Source: Circinella minor (Eukaryota > Mucoromycota > Mucoromycetes > Mucorales > Lichtheimiaceae). From it: a DNA stretch of 64,000 bases. Positions within the stretch are counted from its first letter, which is position 1; the number at the start of each line of letters is the position of its first letter. This document shows, piece after piece, positions 1 through 12,142 of this stretch. The stretch covers positions 186,001 through 250,000 of the forward strand of contig JAEPRB010000018.1 of assembly GCA_016758965.1 (NCBI GenBank), given 5' to 3'. Made by a program: the position numbers and the translations under genes. The notes beneath the pieces are model-generated. The model was not told the origin of the DNA. It made no database searches and was given only the letters and a program-made list of their open reading frames with translations.

Positions 1-890
1 TGGGTGGTTGCAATGAACAAATGGCAAACGATGACCGATATGGAAGTTAACAAAGGTTAGAAGAAGAAAATAGAATAAGCGTTTTCATAAATATTACGCA
101 TATCAACTTAGTTTTATATTTTCGGCTAACTGATCGAATTGTTTTTATTGGTATTATAGAAACTTTGGATATGCTATCAGAATATTGCAGGTAGAACAGA
201 GAAAAATATACAAATACAAGAGAAAAGGAGAGAAAGAAAAGTAATAACTAACATGCGGAATCACACAATCGGTAACCCGATCCATTTTAGCGAGTTTTTA
301 ATTCATGCGGCTGATGTAGAAGGCTTGTGCAAAGGAATTGATGAGGAACTGGTCCGAAGTAAATACATTAAAAGTTTATAACCATATTTATGAAAAAGAA
401 AAAAAAATACAAATGCGAACACGGACATAACTAATGTTTGGTATTTTAGAACTAGGAGAATGGGTCACAATACCAACTACGTATGCTGGTGGAGGACAAT
501 GTAAGTATACAGGTTCAGCGACAACCTAACATCAGCTAGAAATTCGAATAATTAAGCACTGAGGAAGTAATGGTAATAATAATAACAATTAATATTTATG
601 GGATGGGGGGGGGTCTACATGCTATTTTTATATTTTGGAATATAATAGCGATCGAAGATTTGGCGTTAGTCGACAGTTTATCCAAAGGAAAAGTGGATCT
701 TACTTTTGGAAGGTAGGTGTTACTAAGTGTAATCCTTTTTTTTTCAGTAATACAAAACCACTAACTTGGGGGCTTGATTCTGTTTGTTTTTTTAAATGTT
801 ACGTTAAAAAATTATAGTGCGCTCGATATATTCGGAGGAAATGGAGTGCTCTTCGCTGATTGCGTTGCATGGAACAAAGATCATCAATAG
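1..890 (+). CDS. HIS6: Phosphoribosylformimino-AICAR ribotide isomerase, C-terminal part (HisA/HIS6)
   Basis: This enzyme opens the ribose of ProFAR to PRFAR (EC 5.3.1.16), the fourth step of cytosolic histidine synthesis. The window starts inside the gene. Exons fit as 1-55, 160-190, 291-358, 450-500, 649-712 and 818-890; every phase agrees and they give 113 residues. The joined product carries C-terminal hallmarks of the eukaryotic HIS6 TIM barrel: [10 protein letters not shown], then [20 protein letters not shown], the strand [23 protein letters not shown] and a terminal VAWNKDHQ. The last exon ends at the TAG at 888-890. The density of introns, five in about 890 bases, is higher than in most neighbours. 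The call rests on motif order recognised from the family and is firm. The N-terminal half and promoter lie outside the window. Confidence 0.93.
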
Positions 891-2024
891 AATAGAATAT
901 GTATACAAGACGTGTAATAAAATTTCGATCTATGATATCACTTAAGCATATGATTGTACACATAATTTTTCTTTTTTTGTCTAATTTCTTTTCCTCTTTG
1001 TCTTCGTCTCCTCATTTAACCATTATTACTTTTTTGATCCTGGATTCGAAAGGGAGACAGAAGGGAAAATCGAGTCCGTGGTTGTTTTAAAGATTTCGGA
1101 GTTACAGCAGCAATAAGCTTAACGAAGCGTCAAGAAAACGAATCTTCGCGAATAGATTTAATGTACAGCCATTTGAAAAATGAAACGGCGCATTTTGTTG
1201 TCCGAGAAAATAGTTAAGAAATAAGCAACAAACTCAAAACTGACGGTGATCATTGTGCAACCAAGAATAGGGATTCCCTTTCAAAAAACCAATTTCTTTT
1301 TTCTCACTTAGAATAATAATAATATCATTAGTACTCTTATGTTCATTTTCTTCCTCTTTCGCTTCCCCCGAAAAATCTTCTTGTCACCCTTGTGCTACAG
1401 AAAGGAAAATATACCGGATCCGAATATCCTAAGTCTGGAACCGCGAATTTCAGGGAGCACGGATAACGAAAGCTAATTATATTTATTCCATGTCGATGGT
1501 ATATGCATTGCGATCGGCATTCATTACTATTTACATCAAAGTTTAATAACAAGCTAGAATCTCTTGACACAACGCTTTATTTTTTGAATTACTTAGTAAC
1601 TAGAAAAAAATTGTACCGGAATAGTCTCACGGATGACAAAACGAAAAGGAAATAAAGGGAAGGTTAACTGAGGTGGCTGCAAGTGATCGGATTTTGTTGG
1701 GAGAACTTCATATGGAAAAAATGTTACACTGTCAACAGAGAATGTTGATCGATGCGTCTAACATCTGAGATTATTGAAGAGGGCCCGGCCGCTTGGAACT
1801 TGTCATCGATCTACCTTCACTTTCTCTTTCTTATTCTCATCGCACTTACATTTATACACCTCTTTCCTCTTTTTCTCATTATTCTCTCTTTTCCCCTCTT
1901 ATTCTCTATATCTTATATAAGTCAACATATATATTATATACACACACACACACACACACATTATAAATATATAAATATATAGTACATTTACAAATATATA
2001 TAACATAATAGTCGCTCATTTTAA
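891..2024. other. Intergenic region, HIS6 to white-collar-2-like gene
   Basis: No gene is supported here. The stretch contains short unrelated open frames, a CT-rich tract at about 1810-1900 and a (CA)10 run with AT-rich flanks just before the next start codon. It presumably holds the HIS6 3' UTR and the promoter and leader of the downstream regulator. Confidence 0.6.
1941..1960 (+). repeat. (CA)10 microsatellite
   Basis: An uninterrupted CA dinucleotide run flanked by TATA-rich sequence, about 65 bases upstream of the PAS/GATA gene start. It probably lies in the leader or promoter. Confidence 0.9.
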
Positions 2025-4898
2025 ATGAATCATAGCTATCGGTGCTTTTGGTCATTACTTGATAATGAGAGCTTTAATTTTCTTTACGCCTCGCAAGTTG
2101 TTCCAGACGACATTCGACCAATCTTCAAAAGACGATCATTGCTTGATCTTATGCATCCCGATGAAGCTGATCTTGCACAACGGGATTTGAAACGTTTCGT
2201 AGCGGCGAAGTCATTAAATGGATCTGTAACTAGGTGAATAATAATTTTCATTTTATTTCATAATACTTTTTTTCTCGAAAAGAAAAGAAGCTATTGCCCA
2301 GTCTGGGTGAAGTTTTCTCTATGAGGAATAAGGTGGCCTGTGTACTGGGATAGAAAAAAAAACATGAATTAGACCATCTGGGTTCCTTATTTCCACATTC
2401 ACACGGAACATGCTTATCTCAAAACCTTAACCACATCTAATTGAACAACATATAGATGTCGTTTGCGGAACTTGGTTGGACACGAACCTTCTCCCGACGC
2501 GTCCGCTCCTGGTGTAGGTTAATCTTTTATTTTTTTAATCACCTAAAATTATAAAAATGTTTTGTACCCTAATATGTGGATTTCATGTCTTATATATTCA
2601 TTCATCTCCCCCAAAATTTATCATTATTGCTGTTATAGTTCATTTAACTCCCAAAATATTAATCAAGCAACTAATTTGTTTTTATCATTATATTGCCGAT
2701 TATTACTAGATGTCAAATAGTGACTGGCTTATTGTTGATGTAATTGTCTATGCTGCAACAGATCAGCTCCTGCTCGCATTTTTTCATGTGGATCCAGGTA
2801 CGGCAATACAATAAATTAAGCTTACTTTGTTCTTCTTTGTGTGAGTTGGTTAGTCGGGTTCAATAAAATTGATTGGCCGAGCCTATTCACATATATTGCT
2901 CCTTTTTTCTGAAATTCCATTTTTAATTTTTTCTTTCCCCCCCCCCAATTTAGGGTCGCTCGCAGGTCGGCATACTAACTCATGTGGCGAACACTTTTTT
3001 GACGGCCCGGTATATATGCATTTTCTTTGTTTTACAATGAAAAAACTTCTTATTACTCCTATCATGACTATTTTGCTTTTTTTATTTATTTTGTTGACTT
3101 GTTTTAGCTAAACATGAAAAGTCTTAATTGTATGTAGCATAACACCGATTATATTCGGTCCCTGCTCAATAAGCAATCCCCCTCTAATAATCAGCGATTC
3201 CTCCACATATTCGATAGTCGCACGAAAACGGCTATGCTTTCATGGCCCGAACGCTATCATCACGAGAATAGTCTGACGGGCCTTATTGATGGTCGTGCTA
3301 GTACGGCCTCGTGCTTCAAATGTTCGAGTCACTCTTCGCACAATGTCTCACCAACAGGCACGCTAGCAGTCGCGGATCATATCATTATTCCGTACGGCTG
3401 TATCACATTTGTTATGACGACGATACCACCACAACAAATTTCAGTACCCGTAGCAACAACAACGGTAGCAGCACAAGCCAATTCAGCTCATATTATCGTG
3501 AAACATCAACAAAGATTGACTTCATCAGTATTTAATGAGTATGTTGTTTCGTTTCTTTTTATGTCAATATTTACATATGCTTTCCATATTTAACAATACA
3601 CCGAGAAAATAAATTTGCGCGTATTATTACTTGTTGGCTGAATAATTTATTTCTTTGAAATTTATAATTTAATCAATTTAATAGTAACCACGATAAAGAC
3701 CGCCATCGACATAATAATGATAACATCAACAAGTTACCCAGCCTACACGACTTGCCACACTTGGCAGAAGAATCCACTTTTGGTGCTTCATCTCAAGAAA
3801 TTCATCTTGTTCCAAACACCGCTAGTAGTAACAACAATAAAATTATTAGGAGTATTAGACCACCAGGAGACACCACGGGACATTTCTTACCAACTTTATC
3901 GTCATCATCAACATCATCAACCACAACAACAAAAAGGTATAATCCTTACAATGACACATTTGATTCGATTGGACTTCCCCCGATAGAGTCCCCTAATAAA
4001 CCATTTATTCCTTATGCTCGTCGTAATGCTGGCACCACAAATTGCCCTACTGTGGCAATTTCAGATGACAATGTCAGTTTTTCACCAGATAATAGTAATA
4101 GTTCAGCAACCCGTTTGTACCATCGGTCACTCCCACTTTCATCTGCTCCGATGCAGTATCAGCGACACTCTCCGCCACCGTCTTCCACAAGTAGTATAAC
4201 TACGACCGCGGCCCATGCGTCCGTTCGCAAACGGATTCATTCATCCTCCGCCAGGGTCCACCATCATCCTCTTCTTCGTGGTAACAACAACAGTACTAGT
4301 CCTTCAGTTATACAGAATCATTGTGAGAGTTGTGGTACAGATTCCAGCCCAGAATGGAGGAAAGGGCCCTCGGGCCACAAAACGTAAGTTTTTTAAATAA
4401 GCGACATTCTTTTACACAAAGAAAAGCATATGACACATAAGCATTGACCTCTTCATGATCAAATTAATTAGTTTGTGCAACGCGTGCGGTTTGCGATGGA
4501 AGCGTTCGCTAACACGTAAAAAGAAGCTAGTTCAGCAGCAGCAGCAGCAGCAGCAACAACAACAGCAACTTCACCATAACCAGTCCCCATATAACAGTCT
4601 TGACAATACAACTAGCCACAGTATCAGTACGACCAACACGCTTCCTATTACTACAACAACAGCACCTACTAACAACAATACACGGTATTCAGCACCATCT
4701 TCGCCAGTATCTTCGTGCTCATCGTCCTCGTCTTCCTCGGCATCATCTTCACCAACATCCCTCGTGGGCCCAATGACTCCACACTATATCTCCTCAACAT
4801 CATCATCTACACCTTGTCAAAAATCCTTTTACGATCACTCTTCTCAACAACAGCAATATCAACAACCTCAACATTATGATCCCGCTTTCCGTTATTAG
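2025..4898 (+). CDS. wc-2: PAS-domain GATA zinc-finger regulator, white collar-2-like
   Basis: A nuclear DNA-binding protein of the type that partners the WC-1 blue-light receptor. Exons fit as 2025-2233, 2456-2513, 2710-2797, 2954-3009, 3138-3538, 3685-4383 and 4472-4898 (645 residues). The N-terminus is a PAS domain (about residues 1-130) with the typical stretch RRSLLDLMHPDEADLAQRDL. After the PAS core a conserved segment, NQRFLHIFDSRTKTAMLSWPE without its last residue, fits the family. The single finger is CESCG...LCNACGLRWKR (CX2CX18CX2C), split by the last intron. No LOV flavin-cysteine motif is visible, so this is the WC-2 rather than the WC-1 type. The tail has a poly-Gln run and Ser/Thr/Asn-rich low complexity. 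The ATG has an in-frame TAA directly upstream. The exon 2 donor was chosen as GTAGGT at 2514 because the alternative puts a stop in exon 3. Mucorales often carry several WC-2 paralogues, and which one this is cannot be told. Confidence 0.88.
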
Positions 4899-6597
4899 CA
4901 ATAGTAAATAACAAACAAGCCTCTTTTACGTTTAATTCTTGCAGCCTAAACAAACAACAACACAGTTATTATTTTCAATTTCATTTTTTTTTTTACAAAG
5001 CTTTACTATATTCCCCAACACTTTTCTTTGTTATTTTTTCTCTGTTCTAATTTTATTCAAGTACTACCAACAACCTGATTATAGCTTTATCTTCTTTTTA
5101 TTATTCTTCATATGTACATGTATAAACAACTCAACACTTCTACTCACAACACTATTGTTTTCCTTATTGAAATATTTCTTCGTATCTCTGCTTTCCTCCT
5201 CCACCCACCTTCCCCAAAAAAAATTCTCTCTTTCGATTTGTATCAATTTTAACATTATCCTTTTGCTCTTTATCAAACTTATATCTTCCCTTTGACTTCC
5301 TTTTTTTTTATAATGTCACAAAAGAATCCCCTACATTTCTTTCACCTATATACCTCCTGTTTTGTTTTTTAATTACTATTATTATTTACACCAAGATGCT
5401 TTTTTTACAATTCCTTTCTATCTATCTCAAAAAGGCCCCATACACATATTATTATATATCGGCACAACTACATATCCTTTTCCTTTCTTTCTTCCTTTCT
5501 TGTTCTATTTTTCTTTTTTCTTTTTTTTTTTTTTTTTTTTTTGCAGCCCACCAACATTACACAGTAACAAAATTTTCCATTGCCTTTTTCTTTAGGAGAG
5601 AGAACCCTCACAACACATTATTAATGATTCTTATATAACACCAAAAAACCCCACCAATTATCTTTCTTTTTTTCCTAATTATACCGACTTGCACAATTAC
5701 TTCAATTAACCAGAAATAAAGCATCCTATTACATGACGAATTTGTTTTTATTTAAAAACTTAAACTGCTTTCCAATGTTTGAAATTACTGATGTTGACGA
5801 AATGAAGACTGAAGATGTGATACATACTCTCTGAGCCACACTTTATTTTTCTTTATATAATAATAAAAAACTAGTTTTCCCTTTCTTACCAAGATCTTCC
5901 TAGCTATTGATGAAAGAAATATATATATATATATATTATGGACGTGAGTAGCCTCAGTAATAAAATATTTTATTGGCAGCTCCGCGTACGTAATAAAAGA
6001 GACAAGATTACAAAATGTAGATATCAATATATATTGCGCGGGAGAGCAGTTTTGCTAGAAGGCATTATACCAATCACTTTCTTTCAACAGAGTTATGTTT
6101 CCGTAGTGATCCACTATAGACCTCTCAACTATATATCAACCCACTAGACGTATTTTCTTTTCTTTCTTGATTACACTTTTCTCATTAATTCTTTACAACG
6201 GGCGAGTTTTTTATACAATAAATTATACAAAAAAAAAAAAGTTTCCGTAGTGAGCGTTCGATCAATTTTCTCATTCCAATCCTTCAGAAAAATGTTATGG
6301 AAAGGTTTGTCATCATTTATAATTGTCTTTCGATAGGGGAATAAAACAAAAACATATTATTTGAGGATGATTTGTTTTTGTAGATTGTGCTCAAGAGGCT
6401 CTAGATATATCTCATATCATAGCAACATGCTCACCCAATTATATATTATTTCAATAGTTATTTTATTTGTTCATTTTGCTTCTATATTTTCATTCAGCAC
6501 CATCGTGATTAATGGATAGCCTTTGGAACGACATTGTTTTGTTTTTATATCTTGATATTATAACAAATTGGAAAGTATTTTTCTTTTCTTTTTTATT
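4899..6597. other. Intergenic T-rich region downstream of the PAS/GATA gene
   Basis: No gene is supported. The first 800 bases are strongly pyrimidine-rich on the plus strand, including a 22-base T run at 5521-5542, and look like 3' UTR and terminator DNA. An (AT)9 run sits at 5919-5936. Open frames here encode only Phe/Leu/Ser-rich shadows of the T-rich strand. Confidence 0.55.
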
Positions 6598-6795
6598 TCA
6601 GGCATCCCTCAAAGCAGCCTGATCGATAAAAAGGTGACAAAAGGGTTTCGGGATCTCAAGGACTTTGAAAGGATCTTGTAAAAACTCGGCTGCAAACAAC
6701 TTTGATGACTTGGTAGCTATCCTTGCTGTGACACATTCCCTCTTTGGGTGGTGGTGACTTATGTCACTGTTGCCTAAATATTGGTAGTTCATCAA
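6598..6795 (-). pseudogene. Possible gene fragment, unknown
   Basis: A 65-codon minus-strand frame whose product has balanced, protein-like composition (for example KSSKLFAAEFLQDPFKVLEI) unlike the AT-biased noise around it. No start context, partner exon or known domain was recognised. It may be the last exon of a decayed gene or of a transposon-borne gene. Confidence 0.2.
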
Positions 6796-7682
6796 GTTGG
6801 AATTGCTTTCATTGTATTCACATGAAATACATCTTTCTAGAATTGAATTTACAGTGCTCCTTATCTTCTAATAAATGTTTTTTGTATTATTATTATATCA
6901 AGCTAACAAAACAACTGTTACAAAAAATGGCCACAGTCCAATTGTTGGATTATTTCCAAATTGATGGATGATCCTTTGCGAGAAGTCTTAAAGGATTACG
7001 GTAAATGTATATTATAATTTGAAGATATTTACAACGACAATATTGTGAAGAGAAATATCTACATCAAATAGTCTTTACGATACTTATTAGTATCTAAGAT
7101 TGAACAATCTTTATTATTTTACGAGCGGCAATAAAAGCTTCTCCTTTTTCCATTATATATAATTTTATATTTTTCCACGATTATGTACAACTTTTCCCAT
7201 TGTTTCTCTCGTCGTCTACCTTAATATATAAAAGTATGATAAAGTTTTAGTATACGCTAACTCTGATCAAATGACTCTTTGTCATGAATTTGGTATTACA
7301 GCCATCATCAATATGAAACACTTGTATCGTTTTTTGTTTTTTGCTTTCTATTTATGAAGGTTTTCTTCTTTTAATTCTTTAATTATGTAGAATAAAAAAT
7401 AAGTACTATAGTTAAATAATACAGTAGTATATTGGACCAGAATAACAAAACCTGTTAATAAAAAAAGGTATATAGTAAGATGTTTTATATGTTCTGACGT
7501 GTTTGGTAAAGAGAACTCCCAATAATATATATAGTCATATATATTATACATGTAATCACCCTATACAATCAATCAATGCAGTAAATGTCTGCGGGACTTT
7601 AAATGCTAGCATTATAAACATAATATTTACTATATATAGTAGCGGTGTTCTAAATAACAAAATTGAAACAATTTCTCGATTT

Positions 7683-7709
7683 TGGCTGTTATAAGTGAAA
7701 TACACCCTA
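7683..7709 (+). repeat. Direct repeat, copy 1 of 2
   Basis: 27 bases with the core GTTATAAGTGAAATACA, matching 8811-8837 in the same orientation at 25 of 27 positions. The copies bracket about 1.1 kb. Confidence 0.7.
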
Positions 7710-8810
7710 GAGTTTAATGAAATGTCAATGAAAAATGTAAAAATAGGTTCTTTGCTTGAAATTATATACGACAATCAGAGAGAATCTTTTGGAATATGTT
7801 TAAATAAATTTATAATGGGGTATTATGAAAAAAATAAAGAGTAAAATGATAAAACAGTGTGCAATGCATTTTTTTTATCATGTAACAAAAGTAGGGAAAA
7901 AATCTATGATCAGTGATGCTAATATGGCGATATGAAGTATATTTCCTAGAAGAGATTTTTTTAACCAAGTTAGCTGCTTTATTGATTGAAATGCTTTATA
8001 TATATGCAATTCAAAAAATTACGCACTATAAAAAAAGGATTGAACTAGAGCTGGTTTTAATTGATAGCGGAAAGTCTAAGAAAAAAACCAGCCAAGTATT
8101 ATCTGAAAGCTTGAAATGAATAACCACTGTTAACTTGTACTGTTCGTTTTGCTGCACCAGTATCTTTTAATCCAGTTGCATTTGTAGTAGTATTTTTGAT
8201 ACAGTTCAAAGATATGACTCGCATCTTCTGCAGTTTCATAAAGAGCTGTTTTCTGTTTGCAGAGATCAGGCTTACTATAAGGTTATGTGGTAGATGTTTT
8301 ACACAACAATTATTATTATCTTTGTATCTGTATATCAGTTCATTTTCCATTTCTTTCTAGGATTGGAGCATGATGATAATCAAACCAGAGCCTAGATTCC
8401 TTCAAAATTAGTTTTATATACACTTTTGAAATGGCAGATATAATGCCCCTTTTTCTTGTCTTCACATTTTCAGTATATTGGATATATATGCCCCATTTAA
8501 TCATTACCTTTGTTAGATAGATATAGGCTAACCCACACAGTACATTGGATTTATATGTTTCTGCTTAGAAGAGTTTATGTACCATTACGGAGATACATTA
8601 ATAAACTGTTTCAATTTTCTCCTCCTTCTGCTAAAATTGAGCTTTACCGATCAACTTTGACAACCTTCAGCTTCGTCACAACTTTTTTTTTTGGGAAGCT
8701 AATCCATAATAAATGTTTTAAATATGCATAAAAATATATGTTATCGATTAAAAAGTCAAAATATTTAGTTTGCATGTTTCTGAAACTCTCTAAATGTAGG
8801 GGTAAAATCC

Positions 8811-8837
8811 TGGCGGTTATAAGTGAAATACATCCTA
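8811..8837 (+). repeat. Direct repeat, copy 2 of 2
   Basis: Second copy of the 27-base repeat at 7683-7709. It ends three bases before the ATG of the protein-like frame at 8841, so it may be a conserved leader of a repeated gene family. Confidence 0.7.
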
Positions 8838-8840
8838 AAC

Positions 8841-9628
8841 ATGACAAAAGATTTTGAAGACTTTTCGTTGAAGTTGGACTCCCCAATCGGCTGTAAAAGA
8901 CGGCACTTTTTTACTGAAAATCGTTTGAAACAATGGTGTTTTTCGAACTACTACAAGTATTACGCTATGAGCATTTCCACGGACCCCAAATTTAAAACGA
9001 TTACCTCTTGTTATAAAGACGATCTTAATTGGTTGTTGTCGTTAAATATCCTTCCTCAAGCTGTACGATCAATTGTTGGAAAGGAATTATAATGCTTCAA
9101 GGTCAGTTATTTTTGTTTTTTATTTTTTAATTTTTCAAGAAGTTAAACAATTGACTAAAAACAATTGTCTTTAAGTAAAAGAAGACAGTACGTAGAAGTT
9201 CTGAAACAGGAAATAAAAGAACAGGGAAAAGAACAACCAGCAGTATTTAACTTCCACGGAGATATCCATGGTGAGCAAGTTAATATTGGGAACTTTGAAC
9301 CTAGAGTTACAAAAAAAAGAACGTAAGTTACAGGTTTTGATGGGAAGAAAGGTGTATCTATATAAATAAATAAAAGCATAGCTAATATCAATTTATATTA
9401 GCCATGATGTTATTGAAGAAGAGGGGAATGAAGAAGAAGAATCTGAAAAGATTGACAATGATGATGTTCACAAGGCTCGTAAGTTTTGTTATGTTGGTAG
9501 AACCAGGTTATTGATACGCTGGTATTTATCGATGTTGTTAATGTGTTGATGTGTTTGCTTTATAGTTTTCTCGTGATATATTTGATCTTCTGGATAATGA
9601 ATTTATAAAAATAACTGAATTAGATTAA
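8841..9628 (+). pseudogene. Decayed multi-exon gene, unknown family
   Basis: An 83-codon frame from ATG 8841 to the TAA ending at 9092 has protein-like composition with Cys, Trp and Tyr-rich segments (RLKQWCFSNYYKYYAM). Two further exon-like blocks follow: 9182-9322, with the striking run VFNFHGDIHGEQVNIGNFEP and a GTAAGT donor, and 9402-9478, an acidic EEEGNEEEESEKID segment also ending in a GTAAGT donor; these two join in frame. The first block cannot be joined to them without a stop, and a last block ending DLLDNEFIKITELD (stop 9626-9628) is out of frame. I read this as a broken copy of a fungal protein whose function I do not recognise. A real gene with an unusual intron I missed is the alternative. 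Confidence 0.4.
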
Positions 9629-9985
9629 CTTGATAAGAATGAGATCATACCAAGTAGTACAGCAATACGAACTTGCTCTCCCTCTTCACCAGCAATCACT
9701 AGGAGTTTTCTGTTCAATTGAGCTTTTAAGCTTGTAAGTCTTGGTTTATGTGCTTTTCTTTTCCTCTTTTTGATGGTATATAATTTAATAGCGGTTCTTC
9801 AAATGTTATTTATATTATCGCAATAGTTTAAAATTTAGATCTTATTAAAGTGGAAGACTGAAATGACCGGGACCTGTGGGTATATGGTCGCTTCCTTGCG
9901 GTACGATAGGAATAGTGAGTTAAAGAAGTAAGTTTGAGAAGTGATAGTAATGACGAACCCCCCCCCAGTGGAGGAAAAGTTATAC

Positions 9986-10224
9986 TCCCTTACCTCGTAG
10001 GTAGAGCGAGCAGAGTGCGGAAGCCAATAATATATAATAAAAAAAGTGAGCAACTTCGATACACCATTTTAAATTACTTATATCGAAATTATTATGCGCT
10101 GTATTAATTTCGACACCATCTTTAATTATTCATTAATAGAACTCCCTTCTCTTTTCACCTACCTCGTATGTAGTAGGTTATCACCAAACCTTGTTATAAG
10201 GTGGGATAGCAGGTAGAGCGAGTG
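9986..10224 (+). repeat. Pair of related short sequences
   Basis: TACCTCGTAGGTAGAGCGAG at about 9991-10010 is matched by a split version: TACCTCGTATGTAG near 10160 and AGGTAGAGCGAG near 10211, about 50 bases apart. The second looks like the first interrupted by an insertion. Origin unknown. Confidence 0.4.
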
Positions 10225-10342
10225 TTGGAAGACGTACAATGTGATGTGACAAGAAAATAAAATCAAGGAAGAAAATCAAAATAAGGATAAAACAGAAATT
10301 TAATATGGTAGGATGTATAAAAAGAACGAGGATAAGAGAAAT

Positions 10343-10633
10343 CTAGAGATAATACAATGTAAAACTGAGTTGTTCAATGGTGTCGTTTGCTGTTGTAGGA
10401 ATAATATCCATAGCTTCTTCTGGCACTGGTTCGTCATCGTCAAATAGATTATCCGGATGGCTCAGAAAGTCAACTTTTCGAAAGACTAGGATCAGAACAG
10501 GCCAAATGTTTGACCAATTACCCATAGCAAGCCCCAACTCAGAACGAGGAAGACTGTTGAAAATGTGATCCAAAGGTTGTATGTTATACGGTAATAATGG
10601 AACGGTACCGAATTTATCTAGTAAATCTTGCAT
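10343..10633 (-). CDS. Hypothetical protein fragment
   Basis: A 96-codon minus-strand frame from ATG 10633 to the stop ending at 10343. The composition is protein-like (for example GTVPLLPYNIQPLDHIFNSL, and an acidic DDDEPVPEEAMD stretch), with little of the Phe/Ile/Lys/Asn bias of noise frames here. No domain is recognised. It lies in a block of decayed genes and opposite to them, so it may itself be a remnant exon. Confidence 0.3.
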   Translation of the reverse strand: MQDLLDKFGTVPLLPYNIQPLDHIFNSLPRSELGLAMGNWSNIWPVLILVFRKVDFLSHPDNLFDDDEPVPEEAMDIIPTTANDTIEQLSFTLYYL

Positions 10634-10714
10634 AAGTGGTTAAAGAAGAAGACAATGTGAGAAATGAGTTCGGTGTGCTGCTTGATGTCCTAGTATCTTA
10701 ATAAATCAGTGACA

Positions 10715-11407
10715 ATGCCAGCAACAACACTCGCCGTAATTCGTGATTATAACCAAGAATATGTTGCTAATAGATTAACGTAATTAACTGGTGACCTCTT
10801 GGCTGGTTGGTCAACAGCTACAGTGGATGATGATTATCGAAATGCACTCAGGTAATATTTTTATATAATAATAATGATCACAGAGGAAATAACGAGTGAA
10901 ACATCCGAAAAAAAAGAACTACTCAAATACATACTTTTTTATTGAATAGTTTGGGACTGTCGTTGATTGTCGATGTAAGCGATACTAAACCACGCAAAAA
11001 ATAATTGGCGTGTTTGTCTAATACTCAATTTCAAGATATAAAGTCTTATGTTTAAAAATAAAAAGAAAAAGTGAACAAGTTACCAGAAAATATGTTGTCT
11101 AGTAGATTCAAGCAAGTATTTGAAGCAGGTATAAGATCTTTAGGGGATAAGAAAAAAGAAATGGAGAATAAAAGAAGTGATGTTTGAAGTAGATGTACTG
11201 AAAATTATAATACTATTCTAATTATAGTTATTCTCGACCTCCGGCAAACATGATGCAGTACTTTATTTGACCAAAGTTAAACTAAAAGAACTTGAAGAAA
11301 AAGAAACCGTCATTTGTCGAAAATTGAGATGCTTTAACTACCACCAACGAGACTATCAAAATCTACTAGCTATACCACATTCATATCATACTTTGACAAA
11401 ACTTTGA
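10715..11407 (+). pseudogene. Decayed multi-exon gene with nonsense codon
   Basis: Protein-like segments run in order: ATG 10715 reading PATTLAVIRDYNQEYVANRL, an in-frame TAA at 10781-10783, then LLAGWSTATVDDDYRNALR up to a GTAATA donor near 10855; SLGLSLIVD after an AG near 10950; LPENMLSSRFKQVFEA near 11085-11130; and a last block from about 11227 to the TGA at 11405-11407 containing KHDAVLYLTKVKLKELEEKE and a basic, Tyr/His-rich end. The blocks look like exons of one gene with consensus splice sites, but the nonsense codon and uncertain joins mark it as broken. Function not recognised. Confidence 0.4.
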
Positions 11408-12142
11408 AGTGACAAATCTCGATGGGAACTTTTTTTCCCCAAAAAGCTATTCTGTAATATCTCTTCAGATTGCTTTAATAAACATATATTACAGCAACAA
11501 TTCATAACTTCATTTCTAACAATTTTTTGCCAATTCTAATTCTGACTTGTATTTTGCGGCTTTAAGTCAGTATGCACCTTACTTTGCAATTTATTGAAGT
11601 TTAAAATACATGTAAGTTATTAAGAATTATTAATTACACATATTCAAAATATCTTGTACGTATTATGTCTGATTGACTGCCTTACAAAATTCTATATAGT
11701 AATAACAAACGTAGAAAAATGGTGCGATGACAATAAACCCATAAAAAACTGAAGTAGATTGGATCCACCGATTAGTCTCAATATTGGTTATTTTATTATG
11801 TACGTACGGGATTCGTCTTTATCTTTAGAATGTAAGTTTTGGGTAGTATGATGAAAATAGGAGGAGAGTAGAAGGAATAAAACTATATTGTCAAAGAGTT
11901 ATTTGTTGCTCTAACTTTTTTTTCACCAAAGGGGTAAAAAGCCCAGTTTAGCAACCGAAATCGCAAGTCAAAAAAAATGAATTACGAATTGGAAATAAGG
12001 AAAAGGCACAATCAGTTATAGGCCGAAAGATGGATGTCATTACTGAACATGATGATTCAGAATTATCAGCATCTGAGTATAATCATTTGGAGCATGAGAT
12101 TCTGTGAGTCCCAAAATTTGACAATTGTGCTAATCTCCTAGA

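Larger units (their letters stand above)
6799..8840. other. Gene-poor AT-rich region
   Basis: No intact gene is supported. A 27-base sequence at 7683-7709 recurs at 8811-8837. A minus-strand frame at 8099-8350 ends in a protein-like stretch (for example NATGLKDTGAAKRTVQVN), which could be another decayed fragment, but nothing around it extends the reading. Confidence 0.45.

Noticed and set aside
1343..1570. 75-codon minus-strand frame upstream of the PAS/GATA gene
   Set aside because: No family features and no neighbouring exons; length is expected by chance.
2025..2233. PAS domain as a flavin-binding LOV domain (WC-1 type photoreceptor)
   Set aside because: The NCRFLQ-type cysteine motif of LOV domains is not seen in any exon, and the protein layout is WC-2-like.
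4939..5638. Several overlapping plus-strand open frames, up to 118 codons
   Set aside because: Composition is almost only Phe, Leu, Ser, Tyr from T-rich DNA after a gene end; no start context or domain.
9155..9391. 78-codon minus-strand frame
   Set aside because: It is antisense to the exon-like block encoding VFNFHGDIHGEQVNIG, which has the better coding pattern and a proper donor.
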